Origin: CBDDRG01 sp051306415
GTDB lineage: Bacteria > Pseudomonadota > Gammaproteobacteria > Pseudomonadales > Porticoccaceae
NCBI GenBank assembly: GCA_051306415.1
Contig: JBPPNE010000081.1
Location: 1-15,036 of the forward strand
Direction of reading: 5' to 3'
Length of the DNA stretch: 15,036 nt
The notes beneath the pieces are model-generated. The model did no database searches and was not told the origin of the DNA. It saw nothing but the letters and a program-made list of their open reading frames with translations. Of this stretch, positions 13,319-15,036 are shown piece by piece. The translations under genes and the position numbers were made by a program. Numbering within the stretch: position 1 is the stretch's first letter; each line of letters starts with the position of its first letter.

Positions 13319-15019
13319 TTAATTGATTCCCATCAGCCGCTTTACTGCCGGCTTCATGATCTTGCCGTTGGCGTTGCGGGGCAGCGGATCGTCGCTGAAA
13401 ACAATCCGTACCGGCACTTTGAACGCGGCCAGGCGCGATCTGACATGCTCCTGCAGCCGTTTCTCGCTCGCGTCGCTGCCCGCCCGCACCTGCACCATGG
13501 CGCCGACCTGTTCACCCAGCACCCGGTCGGGAATGCCGACGACGGCGGCGTCGAGCACATCCGGGTGGTGGTAGAGCGCGTCCTCCACCTCAATGCAGTA
13601 GATGTTCTCGCCACCGCGGATCAGCATGTCCTTGGCGCGATCGACGACGAAAAGAAAGCCCTCCGCGTCCTGGTAGCCGAGATCGCCGGTGTGCAGCCAG
13701 CCATCGCTGAAGCTCTTCGCGTTGGCTTCCGGCTTGTTCCAGTAACCCTTGATGACTTGAGGCCCCTTGATCCAGATTTCGCCAATCTCACCCATCGGCA
13801 GTGTTTGCCCGCGGTCGTCCACGATTTTCACTTCGCTCACCGGTGCTGGCAGGCCCGCGCTCTTGGGCTTTGCCAAATAGTCCTCGCCGATGTTGGCGGT
13901 CGTCAGGGCACTGGTTTCGGTGAGGCCGTAACCGTTGCTGGCGGATGCATTAGGGAATGCCTGCTTCACTTGCAGCGCGAGCTCCGGCGACGGCGGCGCA
14001 CCGCCATACAGGACCGCGCGAATGGACGAGGTGTCGTGCTGACCAAAGATGGGTGATTCGATGACTTGCAAGGGCATGGACGGCACCCCGCCAAAGGCGT
14101 GCAGCCGCTCCTTCTCGATCAGCCGGATCGCCGTGTCGGCATCCCATTTGTACATGAATACGATCTTGCTGCCGGCCAGCGTGCTGCCGCACAGCATCGA
14201 TAGCGAGCCGGTGACATGGAACAGCGGCGCACTGATCAGCTGCCCCATTTGCTCGGTCGGCGGCACCGGTTCGCGGCCGTAACGGTATTCGGTGCGTGCG
14301 CGCAGATAGACGCCGCTGACCTGATTGGTGCAGATGTTGCGGTGGCTGCCGAGCGCGCCCTTGGGGTTTCCCGTGGTGCCGGAGGTATAGAAAATGGTGG
14401 CGTCGTCATCGGGATCGATGGCAATCTCTGGCAGTTCGGTCACCGCACTTGCTGCGCTGAGCAGTTGCGTCAGGTCGTGGCTGCCAAGGGGTAACGCGCC
14501 GGCTGCGCGCGCCACCACCAGCGATTCGAGACTCGGCAGGTCGCCGATGGAATCCGCGAGCGCCTGCGCGCGCTCGCGATCAGCAAACAGCAGGCAGGCA
14601 CCGCTATCGCGCAGCGCGTAGGCGAGTTCCGCCGCCGTCCACCAGGCGTTGAGCGGCACGATTACTGCGCCGATCGATACCGTCGCCCAAAAAATGATTG
14701 GCCATTCGGGGTAGTTGCGCATCGCCAGCGCGACGCGGTCGCCCTTGCGGATGCCGAATTGATCGATCATTGCATGCGCGAGCGTGGCGACCTGGCGGTA
14801 GTGTTCGGCGTAGGTCAGACGCTCGTTGTCATAGACCAAATAGTCCCGCTCCGCGAATCGGCGGCTGGCCTCGACAATCGCCCGCAGATTCGGCAGCGCA
14901 TGCTTCCAGACTTTCGTTGTCAGCCCATGAAGTTCTATTTCCTCGATTTCGAACGGTGATCCGGCGGCGGTCATCTTTTGATCGAGAAGAGGGAGAGGTA
15001 CGGGAGTGGGTGTCGGCAT
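13319..15019 (-). CDS. AMP-forming acyl-CoA synthetase (class I adenylate-forming ligase)
   Basis: The 566-residue product is a full ANL-superfamily ligase that activates a carboxylic acid with ATP and CoA through an acyl-adenylate. The P-loop-like motif YTSGTTGNPKG is at 211-221, GYGLTET at 363-369, and DGWLHTGDLGY with the ribose-binding Asp at about 439-449. The hinge region VVDRAKDMLIRGGENIY follows, and the C-terminal PRNANGKIMK carries the catalytic Lys553. The start at 15019 has AGGAGG at 7 nt, the strongest ribosome-binding site in the window; the upstream AATCAGGAG is also found before paralogue 2. It is a soluble cytoplasmic enzyme. It is transcribed toward the two CoA-transferase genes with a 264-nt gap. 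Whether the substrate is a fatty, aromatic or ring-derived acid cannot be told from the sequence. Confidence 0.93.
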   Translation of the reverse strand: MPTPTPVPLPLLDQKMTAAGSPFEIEEIELHGLTTKVWKHALPNLRAIVEASRRFAERDYLVYDNERLTYAEHYRQVATLAHAMIDQFGIRKGDRVALAMRNYPEWPIIFWATVSIGAVIVPLNAWWTAAELAYALRDSGACLLFADRERAQALADSIGDLPSLESLVVARAAGALPLGSHDLTQLLSAASAVTELPEIAIDPDDDATIFYTSGTTGNPKGALGSHRNICTNQVSGVYLRARTEYRYGREPVPPTEQMGQLISAPLFHVTGSLSMLCGSTLAGSKIVFMYKWDADTAIRLIEKERLHAFGGVPSMPLQVIESPIFGQHDTSSIRAVLYGGAPPSPELALQVKQAFPNASASNGYGLTETSALTTANIGEDYLAKPKSAGLPAPVSEVKIVDDRGQTLPMGEIGEIWIKGPQVIKGYWNKPEANAKSFSDGWLHTGDLGYQDAEGFLFVVDRAKDMLIRGGENIYCIEVEDALYHHPDVLDAAVVGIPDRVLGEQVGAMVQVRAGSDASEKRLQEHVRSRLAAFKVPVRIVFSDDPLPRNANGKIMKPAVKRLMGIN

Positions 15020-15036
15020 CGGTGGGCCTCCTGATT

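Overview
The window reads as chromosomal DNA of a GC-rich, probably marine, gammaproteobacterium. The best evidence is the block priA / SPOR-domain gene / divergent rpmE / staphylococcal-nuclease-like gene, an arrangement known from Pseudomonas and relatives, together with a PpnN that follows the E. coli protein over its whole length. I see no rRNA, tRNA, CRISPR array, prophage, transposase or plasmid genes. Ten protein genes are complete, and one thiolase gene runs off the left edge. No gene-free stretch exceeds 300 bases; the longest are 13055-13318, 4924-5158 and 975-1199.

Layout, left to right. Positions 1-974 (-) hold a thiolase cut by the window edge. It is divergent from ppnN (1200-2570, +), a nucleoside-monophosphate nucleosidase; the region between them carries a good thiolase promoter and two tandem-repeat blocks. 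An alpha/beta-hydrolase esterase (2661-3563, -) and glutaryl-CoA dehydrogenase gcdH (3745-4923, -) follow. The gcdH 5' region has a promoter, an unusual 18-bp repeated ribosome-binding-site module and, just upstream of the promoter, a strong minus-strand terminator. alr (5159-6238, +) encodes alanine racemase. A SPOR-domain membrane protein (6283-6855, -) and priA (6962-9193, -) come next, then rpmE (9368-9586, +) with its own promoter, a structured leader and a terminator, and a secreted nuclease-like protein (9630-10412, +). The right third is a minus-strand acyl-CoA block: an AMP-forming acyl-CoA ligase (13319-15019) followed by two tandem paralogous family III CoA-transferases (11840-13054 and 10509-11720).

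Functionally the window mixes housekeeping genes (cell wall, replication restart, ribosome, nucleotide balance) with catabolism of CoA thioesters. The ligase and the CoA-transferases could activate a carboxylic acid. Glutaryl-CoA dehydrogenase and thiolase belong to the downstream oxidation of dicarboxylic or aromatic-derived acyl-CoAs. A glutarate route (CoA-transferase then GcdH) is possible but is only inferred.

I found no wholly new multi-gene system. The observations most worth following are regulatory: the foldable rpmE leader; the nuclease start codon lying in the loop of the rpmE terminator; the absence of a visible terminator behind the SPOR gene until after alr, which suggests antisense coupling; the repeated SD/start module before gcdH; perfect palindromes before the CoA-transferase genes; and recurring short tandem duplications in the 5' regions of several genes.
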